Below are positions 16,176 to 23,796 of a stretch of DNA of 36,581 nt, piece by piece. A model generated the notes under the pieces. That model did no database searches. It worked only from the letters and a program-made list of their open reading frames with translations, and was not told where the DNA came from. The first letter of the stretch is position 1, and each line of letters starts with the position of its first letter. The stretch spans positions 1 to 36,581 of the forward strand of contig JALFIV010000042.1 of NCBI GenBank assembly GCA_022775385.1, given 5' to 3'. A program made the position numbers and the translations under genes. This DNA is from Clostridiales bacterium (GTDB lineage Bacteria; Bacillota; Clostridia; Oscillospirales; Butyricicoccaceae).

Positions 16176-17029
16176 TGAACGCCTTTCACACCTTCTGGTC
16201 GCGCCCGTTCTGCATGGCGCACCCCGGCCGGCCGCTTTCCGTGACCGACTTCGATTTGTTCTGCACCATTTTATCCGCGCTGGAGTGGCGCCGCATCGGC
16301 GGCTCCATCCGGATGATCACAGACCGTATGGGAGAGCGGTATTTCCGCGCGTACGGTCTTGATTTTTTGTGGGACGGCGGCATCGACTGTATTTTGGACG
16401 CCGTTCCCTATCAGGTCGACCCCTCGACCTTCTGGGCGGCGGGCAAGCTGTACGCCCTCGGCACCGTTCCTGCACCCTGCGTCATGATCGACACGGACTT
16501 CATCGTGTGGGAGGATCTCGCCGATGTGCTGGACGGCGCCGAACTCGCCGTCATCCACCGCGAGGAGCTGAACCCCGACATCTATCCCGACCCGGGCACG
16601 TTTGTCTGTGCGGAGGGCTACCGGTTTCCGGACGGATGGGATTTCTCCCAGCCCGCCTGCAACACCGCGCTGTGCTATTTCGGTTCGGAATCCCTGCGCC
16701 GGGACTATGTCCGCGAAGCGCTGGATTTTGTCCAATCCGCCCGCGGACGGCACCCGCTCCACTACATGGTCTTTGCCGAACAGCGCGTGCTCGCCCTGTG
16801 CGCCGCACAGCACGGCATCCCGATCCGCAGTCTGTCCGAACTCCCCGACCTGTTCTCCCCGCAGACCCGCTTCACCCATCTCTGGGGCTACAAGCAGCTG
16901 CTCAGCCGGAATCCCGCCGAGCGCGGGCGATTCTGCCGCCGGTGTGCCGCGCGCATTGTCTCCGACTTCCCCGACGCGGTCTCCCACTGCCGCATCCATC
17001 CGCTCCTGCGGCCGTATTTCCCCGAATAA
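16175..17029 (+). CDS. putative GT-A-type glycosyltransferase (DUF6734-like)
   Basis: 284-residue cytoplasmic protein without signal or membrane segments. Features like GT-A fold enzymes: a DxD-type motif in PCVMIDTDFIVWEDL that could bind metal and nucleotide sugar, NTALCYFGSESLRRDYV in the middle where acceptor loops usually sit, MVFAEQRVLALCA, and THLWGYKQLLSRNP near the end, resembling the H-x-x-G-x-K motif of GT8 enzymes. From memory it resembles DUF6734, but I cannot check this. The ATG at 16175 shares its A with the stop codon of the upstream repeat protein and has no good ribosome binding site of its own, so it depends on re-initiation. Followed by a strong terminator, so the pair forms a closed two-gene unit. 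Substrate unknown. Confidence 0.72.
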   Translation: MNAFHTFWSRPFCMAHPGRPLSVTDFDLFCTILSALEWRRIGGSIRMITDRMGERYFRAYGLDFLWDGGIDCILDAVPYQVDPSTFWAAGKLYALGTVPAPCVMIDTDFIVWEDLADVLDGAELAVIHREELNPDIYPDPGTFVCAEGYRFPDGWDFSQPACNTALCYFGSESLRRDYVREALDFVQSARGRHPLHYMVFAEQRVLALCAAQHGIPIRSLSELPDLFSPQTRFTHLWGYKQLLSRNPAERGRFCRRCAARIVSDFPDAVSHCRIHPLLRPYFPE

Positions 17030-17036
17030 AACAATC

Positions 17037-17065
17037 AAGAACAGTCATTTGGCTGTTCTTTTTTT
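17037..17065 (+). terminator. intrinsic terminator after the glycosyltransferase
   Basis: AAGAACAG pairs with CTGTTCTT around an 8-base loop, followed by more T. Confidence 0.9.
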
Positions 17066-17195
17066 GCGGTTTTCTGTTGTTCTTTTTGGGAAACACAATG
17101 GTTTTGTCGATGATTATCGGCAATTTCCGCTGTATTTTGCACGAGTTGCACAAAAATCTCTGACCGATTTTGGAGCAGAAGGCGACGTATTTTGA

Positions 17196-17224
17196 TTGAC
17201 CAACTGGAAAAATACAGGTATACT
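17196..17224 (+). promoter_or_regulatory. sigma-A promoter of the DeoR-fruK operon
   Basis: TTGACC (17196-17201), 17 bases, TATACT (17219-17224). The short leader before the regulator start rules out an upstream in-frame TTG that lies inside this promoter. Confidence 0.8.
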
Positions 17225-17252
17225 TGTGTTAGAATCATTCGAACAGGGGGGA

Positions 17253-18014
17253 TTGCTCATTCTAACGGAAGAACGCTTTCGGGCGATTTTGAACCTCCTG
17301 AACGAAAAGCAGGCGGTCAGCGTCACCGAGCTGACCCAGCATCTCGGCGCATCGGAATCCACCATCCGCCGCGATCTGACCACCCTGCACCGGCAGGGTC
17401 TGCTGCTCAAGGTACACGGCGGCGCCACCGCGCTCTCGAGCTACCTGAGCCACGACCACGATATGCAGACCAAGCACGATCTCAATCAGGAGGAAAAACG
17501 CGCGCTCGCCGCACACGCCGCCGGCATGATTGAAAACGGCGACGTCGTCTTTCTGGACGCCGGAACGACCACCGGTCTGATTCCGGACTATCTGACTGCG
17601 ACCGATGTCACGTTTGTGACCAACGGACTCGGACATGCGCGCGCACTCGCCCGCACGGGCTGTCATGTGATTCAGCTCGGCGGCGAGGTCAAACCGGTCA
17701 CCGAGGCGGTTGTCGGCGCCACTGCGCTGAGCGAGCTGTCCCGCTTCAACTTTACCAAGGGATTTTTTGGAGTCAACGGCATCAGCCTCAAGGCGGGGTA
17801 CACCACGCCCGAGATCAACGAGGCCGCCGTCAAGACGCAGGCGATGCACCGCTGCCGCAGCTGCTATGTCCTCGCCGACTCCTCCAAATTCGATACGACC
17901 GCCACGCTGACGTTCGCCCCCCTCGCAGAGGCGACCATTCTCACGACGGTCGGTCCGCACACCTATTCCGTTTATGCCAACGAAACTACAATCATTGAGG
18001 TGAAAAAACTGTGA
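17253..18014 (+). CDS. DeoR/FruR-type transcriptional regulator
   Basis: 253-residue repressor. The N-terminal winged helix-turn-helix reads LTEERFRAILNLLNEKQAVSVTELTQHLGASESTIRRDLTTL. The C-terminal sugar-phosphate sensor domain includes DAGTTTGLIPDYL, TNGLGHARALA and GVNGISLKAGYTT. This is the DeoR family that governs fructose and other sugar operons, and the 1-phosphofructokinase gene follows with a 4-base overlap, so its effector is probably fructose-1-phosphate (inference). The start is uncertain: the run of G (17246-17251) sits only a base or two before the TTG at 17253. Starting at the ATT at 17259 would give a better 7-base spacing and the family-typical MLTEERF, but ATT starts are rare. 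Confidence 0.88.
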   Translation: MLILTEERFRAILNLLNEKQAVSVTELTQHLGASESTIRRDLTTLHRQGLLLKVHGGATALSSYLSHDHDMQTKHDLNQEEKRALAAHAAGMIENGDVVFLDAGTTTGLIPDYLTATDVTFVTNGLGHARALARTGCHVIQLGGEVKPVTEAVVGATALSELSRFNFTKGFFGVNGISLKAGYTTPEINEAAVKTQAMHRCRSCYVLADSSKFDTTATLTFAPLAEATILTTVGPHTYSVYANETTIIEVKKL

Positions 18015-18913
18015 TTTATACTGTTACCTTCAATCCTTCTCTGGATTATAGCATTCAGGTCGACAACTTCCAGGTCGGCCAGCTCAACCGCATCGATACG
18101 GAGAGCATCCTTGTCGGCGGCAAGGGCGTCAATGTCTCCATCGTCCTCAGCCGCATGGGTATCCCGAACATCGCCCTCGGCTTCATCGCCGGCTTCACCG
18201 GTGACTACATCGAGAGCGGCATGAAGGAGCTGGGCTGTGAGACCGACTTCATCCGTCTCCCCGCCGGATTTTCCCGCATCAATGTTAAGCTGCAGAGCGG
18301 TCTGGAGACCGAGATCAACGGCAAGGGACCGGTCATTCAGGAGAAGGAGCTGAGCCAGCTCATGATGCGTCTGGAGAAGCTCAAGGCAGGCGACACGCTG
18401 GTGCTCGCAGGCAGCATTCCGGCTTCCGTGCCGCAGGATATCTACGAGCAGATCCTCGACAAGGTTGACACCGAAAAGATTCAGGTTGTCGTCGACGCGA
18501 CGAGCTTCCTGCTCCGCCGCACGCTCGCCTATCACCCGTATCTGATCAAGCCGAACCTTCAGGAGCTGAGCGAACTGTTCTCCCGTCCGCTGAGCGAGTT
18601 TGACGACATTGTCTGCTGTGCCCAGCACCTGCAGGAGGAGGGCGCGCGCAACGTTCTGGTTTCGATGGGAGCGCGCGGTGCGCTGCTCGTCACCGAGGCA
18701 GGTCATGTCCTCGCCGCACCGGCACCGGCCGGCGATGTCGTGGACACCATCGGCGCGGGCGACTCGATGGTTGCCGGATTCCTCGCCGGATACATGGAGC
18801 GCGGCAGCTATGTCGATGCGTTCCGCAAGGGCATCGCCGCCGGCAGTGCGACCGCATTTACCGCCGGTCTTGCCACCCATGCGCAGATCACCGAGCTGAG
18901 TCAGCGCATCTGA
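18011..18913 (+). CDS. fruK: 1-phosphofructokinase
   Basis: Phosphorylates fructose-1-phosphate to fructose-1,6-bisphosphate with ATP. 300 residues, PfkB family. N-terminal MIYTVTFNPSLDYSIQVDNFQVGQLNR and VGGKGVNVSIVLSRMG mark the FruK/LacC/PfkB branch. The C-terminal DTIGAGDSMVAGF holds the catalytic aspartate (D251). The GTG start at 18011 overlaps the DeoR stop (GTGA), giving translational coupling. A fructose PTS transporter gene (fruA) usually follows, but here the operon ends in a terminator, so uptake must be encoded elsewhere. Tagatose-6-phosphate kinase is a possible alternative; the regulator pairing favours FruK. Confidence 0.9.
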   Translation: MIYTVTFNPSLDYSIQVDNFQVGQLNRIDTESILVGGKGVNVSIVLSRMGIPNIALGFIAGFTGDYIESGMKELGCETDFIRLPAGFSRINVKLQSGLETEINGKGPVIQEKELSQLMMRLEKLKAGDTLVLAGSIPASVPQDIYEQILDKVDTEKIQVVVDATSFLLRRTLAYHPYLIKPNLQELSELFSRPLSEFDDIVCCAQHLQEEGARNVLVSMGARGALLVTEAGHVLAAPAPAGDVVDTIGAGDSMVAGFLAGYMERGSYVDAFRKGIAAGSATAFTAGLATHAQITELSQRI

Positions 18914-18933
18914 TTGGTTTTCCGAACAGCACA

Positions 18934-18966
18934 GAAGGACAGGGTCTCCCCTGTCCTTCATTTTAT
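18934..18966. terminator. bidirectional terminator between fruK and yaiI
   Basis: GAAGGACAGG (18934-18943) pairs with CCTGTCCTTC (18950-18959) around a 6-base loop, with ATTTTA following on the plus strand. It lies between two convergent genes and may serve both. Confidence 0.8.
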
Positions 18967-19412
18967 TCCGCGCGCATCTGACGGATCAGCCGGTCGAGCG
19001 ACGCGGCAAAGCGCACATCGTCCGCCTTGGTCCGTCTGCGCGGCCCGCGCAGATGGTGTTTTCCGGACGCGCGCCGCTGTTTTCCCGACTGATGTCGCTG
19101 GAACAGCATCGCGTCGATGTTGTCGTCGGTGTACCACTCGCCGCTCTGATGTATCGCCGCACTGCCGCGCGCGAGCGCCATCGCCGCCACGCCGTAGTCC
19201 TGCGTCACCACAATGTCCCCCGCCTGACAGCGGTTGACCAGTGCAAAATCCACCGCATCCGCACCTGCGCCGATCACGACGATCTCGCTGTATCCGCTAT
19301 GCAGGACATGGTTTGTGTCGCACAGCAGGACGACCCGGATCGCATACCGCCGCGCGGTCTGTTCGATCTCCCGAATCACCGGACATCCGTCTGCATCCAC
19401 CCAGATTGTCAT
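18963..19412 (-). CDS. yaiI: YaiI/YqxD family protein (DUF188, PIN-like)
   Basis: 149-residue small cytoplasmic protein. The start MTIWVDADGCPVIREIEQTARRY and the later GADAVDFALVNRCQAGDIVVTQDYGVAAMALARG are characteristic of the YaiI/YqxD family, whose acidic residues resemble PIN-domain nucleases. The biochemical role is not established. The ATG at 19412 follows GGGAGG five bases upstream; a longer in-frame version would read through the rplS terminator and is rejected. It lies 72 bases downstream of rplS on the same strand with no clear promoter, so it is probably expressed by read-through. Confidence 0.88.
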   Translation of the reverse strand: MTIWVDADGCPVIREIEQTARRYAIRVVLLCDTNHVLHSGYSEIVVIGAGADAVDFALVNRCQAGDIVVTQDYGVAAMALARGSAAIHQSGEWYTDDNIDAMLFQRHQSGKQRRASGKHHLRGPRRRTKADDVRFAASLDRLIRQMRAE

Positions 19413-19427
19413 ACGTCCCTCCCGAAA

Positions 19428-19457
19428 AGAAAAAAGGAGAGAACTGACGTTCTCTCC
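19428..19457 (-). terminator. intrinsic terminator of rplS
   Basis: Minus strand GGAGAGAAC pairs with GTTCTCTCC around a 4-base loop, followed by six T. It is perfect and strong. Confidence 0.92.
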
Positions 19458-19483
19458 TTCGTGGTTCTGTATCACGCTCTGAA

Positions 19484-19825
19484 TTAGAGCTTCTCCTGAA
19501 CCTTTGCCGCCTTGCCGACTCTGTCGCGCAGGTAGTACAGCTTCGCACGGCGAACCTTACCATGGCGGACAACCTCGAACTTTGCAATGTTCGGGGAATG
19601 TACCGGGAAGGTCTTCTCAACGCCGACACCGTAAGAGATACGTCTGACGGTAACGGTCTTGTTGATGCCGCTATGCTTCATAGCGATAATGGTACCCTCG
19701 AAGATCTGAATTCTTTCGCGGTTACCTTCCTTGATCTTAGCGTGTACCTTGACGGTATCGCCGATCTTGAGCTCCGGCAGGTCGGTCTTGATCTGCTGGT
19801 CTGCGAGAACCTTAACTAAGTCCAT
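19484..19825 (-). CDS. rplS: 50S ribosomal protein L19
   Basis: 113-residue large-subunit protein at the 30S-50S interface. [82 protein letters not shown] is a near-canonical L19. GAGAGGAG lies 9 bases before the ATG. In many Firmicutes rplS follows rimM and trmD; here it stands alone with its own promoter, a 140-base leader and a terminator. Codon use is less GC-rich than in its neighbours, as usual for highly expressed ribosomal genes. Confidence 0.98.
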   Translation of the reverse strand: MDLVKVLADQQIKTDLPELKIGDTVKVHAKIKEGNRERIQIFEGTIIAMKHSGINKTVTVRRISYGVGVEKTFPVHSPNIAKFEVVRHGKVRRAKLYYLRDRVGKAAKVQEKL

Positions 19826-19966
19826 CGTATAATACTCCTCTCAATCTAGACAATCTTGCCTCTTTTAAAACACGTTCCGCACCGCTGTTGTCGAAGATTT
19901 GCAACCTTCCAGCGCCGCGGCGGATGCGCCCCGCATCTCGGTGAGCAGAGGATTGGCCGTTTTCGA
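19826..19966 (-). promoter_or_regulatory. structured leader of rplS (candidate L19 leader)
   Basis: The minus-strand transcript from about 19966 to the start codon has a perfect hairpin GATGCG-GGG-CGCATC, a palindromic CGCCGCGGCG just after it, and a further GC-rich part. Ribosomal protein leaders that bind their own product are known for L19 in Firmicutes. I cannot confirm that this one matches that family, only that the leader is long and structured. Confidence 0.5.
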
Positions 19967-19972
19967 TTAATT

Positions 19973-20001
19973 ATTTTATCAGGTTCTCATCCGGATTGCA
20001 A
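19973..20001 (-). promoter_or_regulatory. sigma-A promoter of rplS
   Basis: Minus strand TTGCAA (19996-20001), 17 bases, TAAAAT (19973-19978). Confidence 0.75.
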
Positions 20002-20101
20002 GAGGATTTGAAAAATTTCTATGAATTTTCCCGTCCTTCCTCTTCTCTTCCAATTTTTCCCTCTCCCGCATGTTTTTCTTTCCTTTCCCCATGCAGTATG
20101 G

Positions 20102-20107
20102 TATACT
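20102..20107 (+). promoter_or_regulatory. probable -10 box of the transporter gene
   Basis: TATACT preceded by TATGG, with only a T-rich, poor -35 region. It lies 28 bases before the start codon and AAAGGAGG follows. No other promoter was seen in this part of the gap. Confidence 0.5.
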
Positions 20108-20135
20108 CATTTTAACATACAAAGGAGGAAGAAAT

Positions 20136-21596
20136 ATGGATAAGAGAGAAAATTTCGGCACGCGGCTGGGATTTATCCTGGTCTCTGCCGGCTGCGCGAT
20201 CGGTCTCGGAAATGTATGGAAATTCCCGTACATCTGCGGCCAGAACGGCGGCGCCGCCTTTATCCTGCTCTATCTGGTCTGTCTCGCCATTCTGGGATGG
20301 CCGATTCTGATCAGTGAGTTCGCCGTCGGACGCGGCAGTCAGCGCAGTGTCGCCAGCGCGTTCGACACCCTCGAGCCGGCCGGTACATCCTGGCACCGCT
20401 TCCGCTGGTTTTCCATCGCCGGCAACTATCTGCTCATGATGTTCTACACGATGGTCGCGGGATGGATGATCAACTACGCCCTCCGCTCGCTGACCGGCGG
20501 ACTTGCCGGACAGAGCGCGGAGCAGATTGGTGAGCGCTTTTCGCAGATGCTCCAGTCTCCGACGCAGATGGCGCTCTTCATGGTGATCGCCGTCCTGATT
20601 TCGTTCGGCGTGTGCGCACGCGGTCTGCAGAACGGCGTCGAGCGCATCACAAAGGTCATGATGCTCTGTCTGATCGTCCTGATGATCGTGCTCGCGGTGC
20701 ACTCTCTGGTTCTGCCGAACATGTCGGAGGGTCTGCGCTTCTATCTGGTTCCGGACCTCGGCAAGATCAAGGAAATCGGCTTCGGCAACGTCCTGTTCGC
20801 CGCGATGTCGCACGCGTTCTTCACGCTCAGCGTCGGCATGGGCAACATGGAGATCTTCGGCAGCTACCTCAGCAAGGACCGCCGCCTGACCGGTGAGGCG
20901 CTCAACGTCATGTGTCTCGACACCTTCGTCGCACTGATGGCGGGCATCATCATCATTCCGGCGTGCTTCGCCTACGGCGTCCAGCCGGATTCCGGCCCGT
21001 CCCTGCTGTTCATCACCCTGCCGAACGTATTCAACCACATGACGGGCGGCCGTCTGTGGGGTACAGCGTTCTTCGTCTTTATGTCGTTTGCTGCCCTGTC
21101 CACCGTTATCGCCGTGTTTGAGAACATCATCTCGGTCTCCATGGAGCTGTTCGGATGGACGCGCAGAAAGTCGGTTGCGGTCAACATCATCGGCATCATC
21201 CTGCTGTCTCTTCCGGCGGTGCTCGGCTTCAACATTCTGTCCGGCATCCAGCCGCTCGGCGATGGCAGCACGATCATGGATCTCGAGGACTTCCTGGTCT
21301 CCTACAACATCCTGCCGCTCGGCAGCATGCTGTTCGTCCTGTTCTGTACCAAGAAAAACGGCTGGGGATGGGACAAGTTCCTCAAGGAGGCGGACACCGG
21401 CACCGGCATGCGCTTCCCGCACGTTATCCGCCAGTACATGCGCATCGGTGTCCCGCTCATCATCGCGGTCATCTACCTCAAGGGCTACTACGATATGTTC
21501 GCACCGCGCGGACCGCTGATGCTCACCGTCTGGATGGTGATCGCCTTTGCCATGCTCGCACTGATCCTCAGCTTCGCCCGCTCCAAAAAGAAATAA
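20136..21596 (+). CDS. neurotransmitter:sodium symporter (NSS/SNF) family transporter
   Basis: 486-residue inner-membrane symporter of the LeuT/SNF family, which imports amino acids or amines with sodium. The N-terminal signature GFILVSAGCAIGLGNVWKFPYICGQNGGAAFILLY is diagnostic (unwound TM1 and TM2). About eleven to twelve hydrophobic segments follow, including LLMMFYTMVAGWMINYA, GNVLFAAMSHAFFTLSVGMGNMEIFGSYL and FAALSTVIAVFENIISVSMEL. The substrate is unknown. The ATG at 20136 is preceded by AAAGGAGGAAG; upstream in-frame codons lie in the promoter. Single-gene unit ended by a strong terminator. Confidence 0.93.
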   Translation: MDKRENFGTRLGFILVSAGCAIGLGNVWKFPYICGQNGGAAFILLYLVCLAILGWPILISEFAVGRGSQRSVASAFDTLEPAGTSWHRFRWFSIAGNYLLMMFYTMVAGWMINYALRSLTGGLAGQSAEQIGERFSQMLQSPTQMALFMVIAVLISFGVCARGLQNGVERITKVMMLCLIVLMIVLAVHSLVLPNMSEGLRFYLVPDLGKIKEIGFGNVLFAAMSHAFFTLSVGMGNMEIFGSYLSKDRRLTGEALNVMCLDTFVALMAGIIIIPACFAYGVQPDSGPSLLFITLPNVFNHMTGGRLWGTAFFVFMSFAALSTVIAVFENIISVSMELFGWTRRKSVAVNIIGIILLSLPAVLGFNILSGIQPLGDGSTIMDLEDFLVSYNILPLGSMLFVLFCTKKNGWGWDKFLKEADTGTGMRFPHVIRQYMRIGVPLIIAVIYLKGYYDMFAPRGPLMLTVWMVIAFAMLALILSFARSKKK

Positions 21597-21605
21597 TCTT
21601 TCCTC

Positions 21606-21645
21606 GACAGAGTGTGTCCGCCGGACGCACTCTGTCTGTTTTTTT
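21606..21645 (+). terminator. intrinsic terminator of the transporter gene
   Basis: A 14-bp stem pairs 21606-21619 with 21623-21636 around a GCC loop, with two T-G pairs, then TGTTTTTTT. Confidence 0.93.
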
Positions 21646-21719
21646 ATGGAAATTCCCCGCTCAAGTTGTCCGCATTCCCAGACACTCTGTCTATTTTTTG
21701 AGATTTTCTTCATCTGAAT

Positions 21720-21748
21720 TTGTGTATTTCGCCGCCGTATGGTATAAT
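21720..21748 (+). promoter_or_regulatory. sigma-A promoter of the alpha-amylase gene
   Basis: TTGTGT (21720-21725), 17 bases, TATAAT (21743-21748). Confidence 0.8.
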
Positions 21749-21783
21749 AGCTTATACCCTATGCAATAAGGAGGACACTCACT

Positions 21784-23091
21784 ATGTGGGCGTACGAAAG
21801 TGTATTCTATCAGATCTACCCCATCGGCTTCTGCGGCGCGCCGCGTCAGAACGACGGCATCCCGGTAAACCGCATCCAAAAGGTCGCCGACTGGGCGGAT
21901 CATATCGTATCAACCGGCTGCAATGCCGTGTATTTCTCCCCCGTCTTTGAATCCGACAGCCACGGCTACGACACCCGCGATTTCCGAAAAATCGACTGCC
22001 GCCTCGGCACCAATGAACAGTTTGCCGAAATGTGCAGCGTCCTGCACGACAAAGGCATCCGCATCGTGCTCGACGGCGTGTTCAACCATGTCGGACGCGG
22101 CTTCTGGGCATTTCAGGACGTTCAGCAGAAAAAGTGGGACTCCCCATACAAGGACTGGTTCCACATCAATTTCGACGGCAATTCCAACTACAACGACGGC
22201 TTCTGGTACGAGGGCTGGGAAGGCCACTACGAGCTGGTCAAGCTGAATCTGCGCAACGAGGAGGTCATCCAATACCTGCTCGAGAGCGTCCGCGGCTGGG
22301 TCGAGGAATTTGACATCGACGGCCTGCGTCTGGATGTCGCCTACTGTCTGGATAAGGACTTCATCCGCCGTCTGCGCTCGTTCTGCGACTCGGTCAAGCA
22401 GGATTTCTTCCTCGTCGGCGAGGTCATGAGCAGCGACTACAACCCTTTCCTCCAGCCGGGCATGCTGCACTCCTGCACCAACTACGACTGCTACAAGGGT
22501 CTGTACTCGTCGTTCAACTCGATGAACATGTTCGAGATCACGCATTCTCTGCTCCGTCAGTTCGGTCCGGAGTACTGGACGCTGTACAAGGGCCAGCACC
22601 TGCTCTCCTTTGTCGACAACCACGATGTCACCCGTGTCGCCTCCATCCTGCAGGATGAGCACCATCTCCCGCTGATCTACGCGCTGATGATCGGTATGCC
22701 GGGCATTCCGTGCATCTACTACGGCAGTGAGTGGGGCGCAACGGGTCTCAAACAGGACGGAGACGACGCCCTGCGTCCGAGCTTCGATCAGCCGGAGTTC
22801 AATCAGCTCACCGAATTCATCGCCAAGCTCGCCGAGGCGAAAAAGTCCTCCAAGGCGCTGTGCTACGGCGATTTCACCAGCCGTCTTCTGACCAACAAGC
22901 AGGTCATCTTCGAGCGCAAGTTTGAGGACGAGCGCGTCATGGTCGCAATCAACGCGGATTCCGAGCCGTTCATCGCGCACTTTGATGCACAGGCGGGACG
23001 TGCGATCGACCTGATCACCGGACAGACCCACGACTTCGGCGGAGGCACCGAGATGCCGCCGTACTTCGCCGCCTACTGGAAGGTCTACTAA
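21784..23091 (+). CDS. cytoplasmic alpha-amylase family (GH13) glycosidase
   Basis: 435-residue glycoside hydrolase acting on alpha-glucans or maltodextrins. The four GH13 regions are visible: DGVFNH (97-102), GLRLDVA with the nucleophile D184, VGEV with the acid/base E213, and FVDNHD with the stabiliser D281. The start YESVFYQIYPIGFCGAP and the end of the barrel GIPCIYYGSEWG are family-typical. A short C-terminal beta domain ends the protein. There is no signal peptide, so it works on imported oligosaccharides. Exact specificity (maltodextrin hydrolase, sucrose phosphorylase-like, trehalose-type) cannot be read. AAGGAGG precedes the ATG by nine bases. It has its own promoter and terminator. 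Confidence 0.93.
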   Translation: MWAYESVFYQIYPIGFCGAPRQNDGIPVNRIQKVADWADHIVSTGCNAVYFSPVFESDSHGYDTRDFRKIDCRLGTNEQFAEMCSVLHDKGIRIVLDGVFNHVGRGFWAFQDVQQKKWDSPYKDWFHINFDGNSNYNDGFWYEGWEGHYELVKLNLRNEEVIQYLLESVRGWVEEFDIDGLRLDVAYCLDKDFIRRLRSFCDSVKQDFFLVGEVMSSDYNPFLQPGMLHSCTNYDCYKGLYSSFNSMNMFEITHSLLRQFGPEYWTLYKGQHLLSFVDNHDVTRVASILQDEHHLPLIYALMIGMPGIPCIYYGSEWGATGLKQDGDDALRPSFDQPEFNQLTEFIAKLAEAKKSSKALCYGDFTSRLLTNKQVIFERKFEDERVMVAINADSEPFIAHFDAQAGRAIDLITGQTHDFGGGTEMPPYFAAYWKVY

Positions 23092-23113
23092 ATCCATTTC
23101 AACAGACAAAACG

Positions 23114-23165
23114 AACCGCTCCCCGTGCGACTGCATATCCTGCTTTCGCGGAGAGCGGTTTTTTT
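23114..23165 (+). terminator. intrinsic terminator of the alpha-amylase gene
   Basis: AACCGCTC (23114-23121) pairs with GAGCGGTT (23153-23160), with an inner CCGTG/CGCGG pairing, followed by a run of T. Confidence 0.85.
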
Positions 23166-23193
23166 GCGGCCTCCGCAGAACGGAGGTCTGTCC

Positions 23194-23796
23194 ATGGATA
23201 TTCTGATTATTCTCGCAGTCACCGCGGATGTCATGTTCGCCGCCGTCGCCTGCGGTGCGTCCGGCATCCGCATCCAGCCCCGATCGTGCGCGGTCATGGC
23301 GTGTGTCAGCAGCGGCTTTCTCGTCCTGTCCGCCTTCGGCAGCGGTCTGCTGTTCCGCGGACTGCCCGAAAATACCATCCGCTGGATCGGGTGCATCGCG
23401 CTCGTGTGCATCGGTCTGTTGCAGATCGTCAGCGGCTTCGGATCCGAGCTGCTCGCCCGGCTCTCCCACCGGCTGCCCGGACACCTGCGCCGGACGGCGG
23501 AGATCAGCCGCGACTACACCAAGGCGGACGCCGACGGAAACAAGACCCTGTCTCCGTCCGAGGCGTTTGTGCTCGCCATTCCGGTCTCGATCGACTCGCT
23601 GATCGGCGGACTGAGCATCTCGACAAACTTCACCGGACTGATTCTCCGCTTTGTCATCGGACTGGTCTGCGGCTACCTCTCGGTGTATTTCGGCAGCCGC
23701 GCCGCCTCCCGCATCCCGATCCGGAGCGAGAAACTGCGCTCCTTGATCTGCGGTCTGATGCTGATCGGTCTGGGTTTCGCCAAGCGCGTGCTGTGA
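23194..23796 (+). CDS. ytaF: sporulation membrane protein YtaF (MntP-like fold)
   Basis: 200-residue membrane protein with about six hydrophobic segments in two halves (MDILIILAVTADVMFAAVACG; later AFVLAIPVSIDSLIGGLSIS), the repeat layout of YtaF and of the MntP manganese exporter. Between the halves is a 12-residue EF-hand-like loop, D112-A-D-G-N-K-T-L-S-P-S-E123, suggesting calcium or other metal binding. In Bacillus the orthologue is a sporulation-linked membrane protein of unclear function. GGAGGT lies six bases before the ATG; an upstream in-frame start overlaps the amylase terminator and is rejected. Its stop codon abuts the stop of the convergent ABC-F gene (TGATCA). Confidence 0.85.
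   Translation: MDILIILAVTADVMFAAVACGASGIRIQPRSCAVMACVSSGFLVLSAFGSGLLFRGLPENTIRWIGCIALVCIGLLQIVSGFGSELLARLSHRLPGHLRRTAEISRDYTKADADGNKTLSPSEAFVLAIPVSIDSLIGGLSISTNFTGLILRFVIGLVCGYLSVYFGSRAASRIPIRSEKLRSLICGLMLIGLGFAKRVL

Noticed and set aside
20112..21713. 533-residue minus-strand frame opposite the transporter
   Set aside because: It is extremely His/Glu/Asp/Gln-rich without domain structure, as expected opposite a hydrophobic membrane protein gene.
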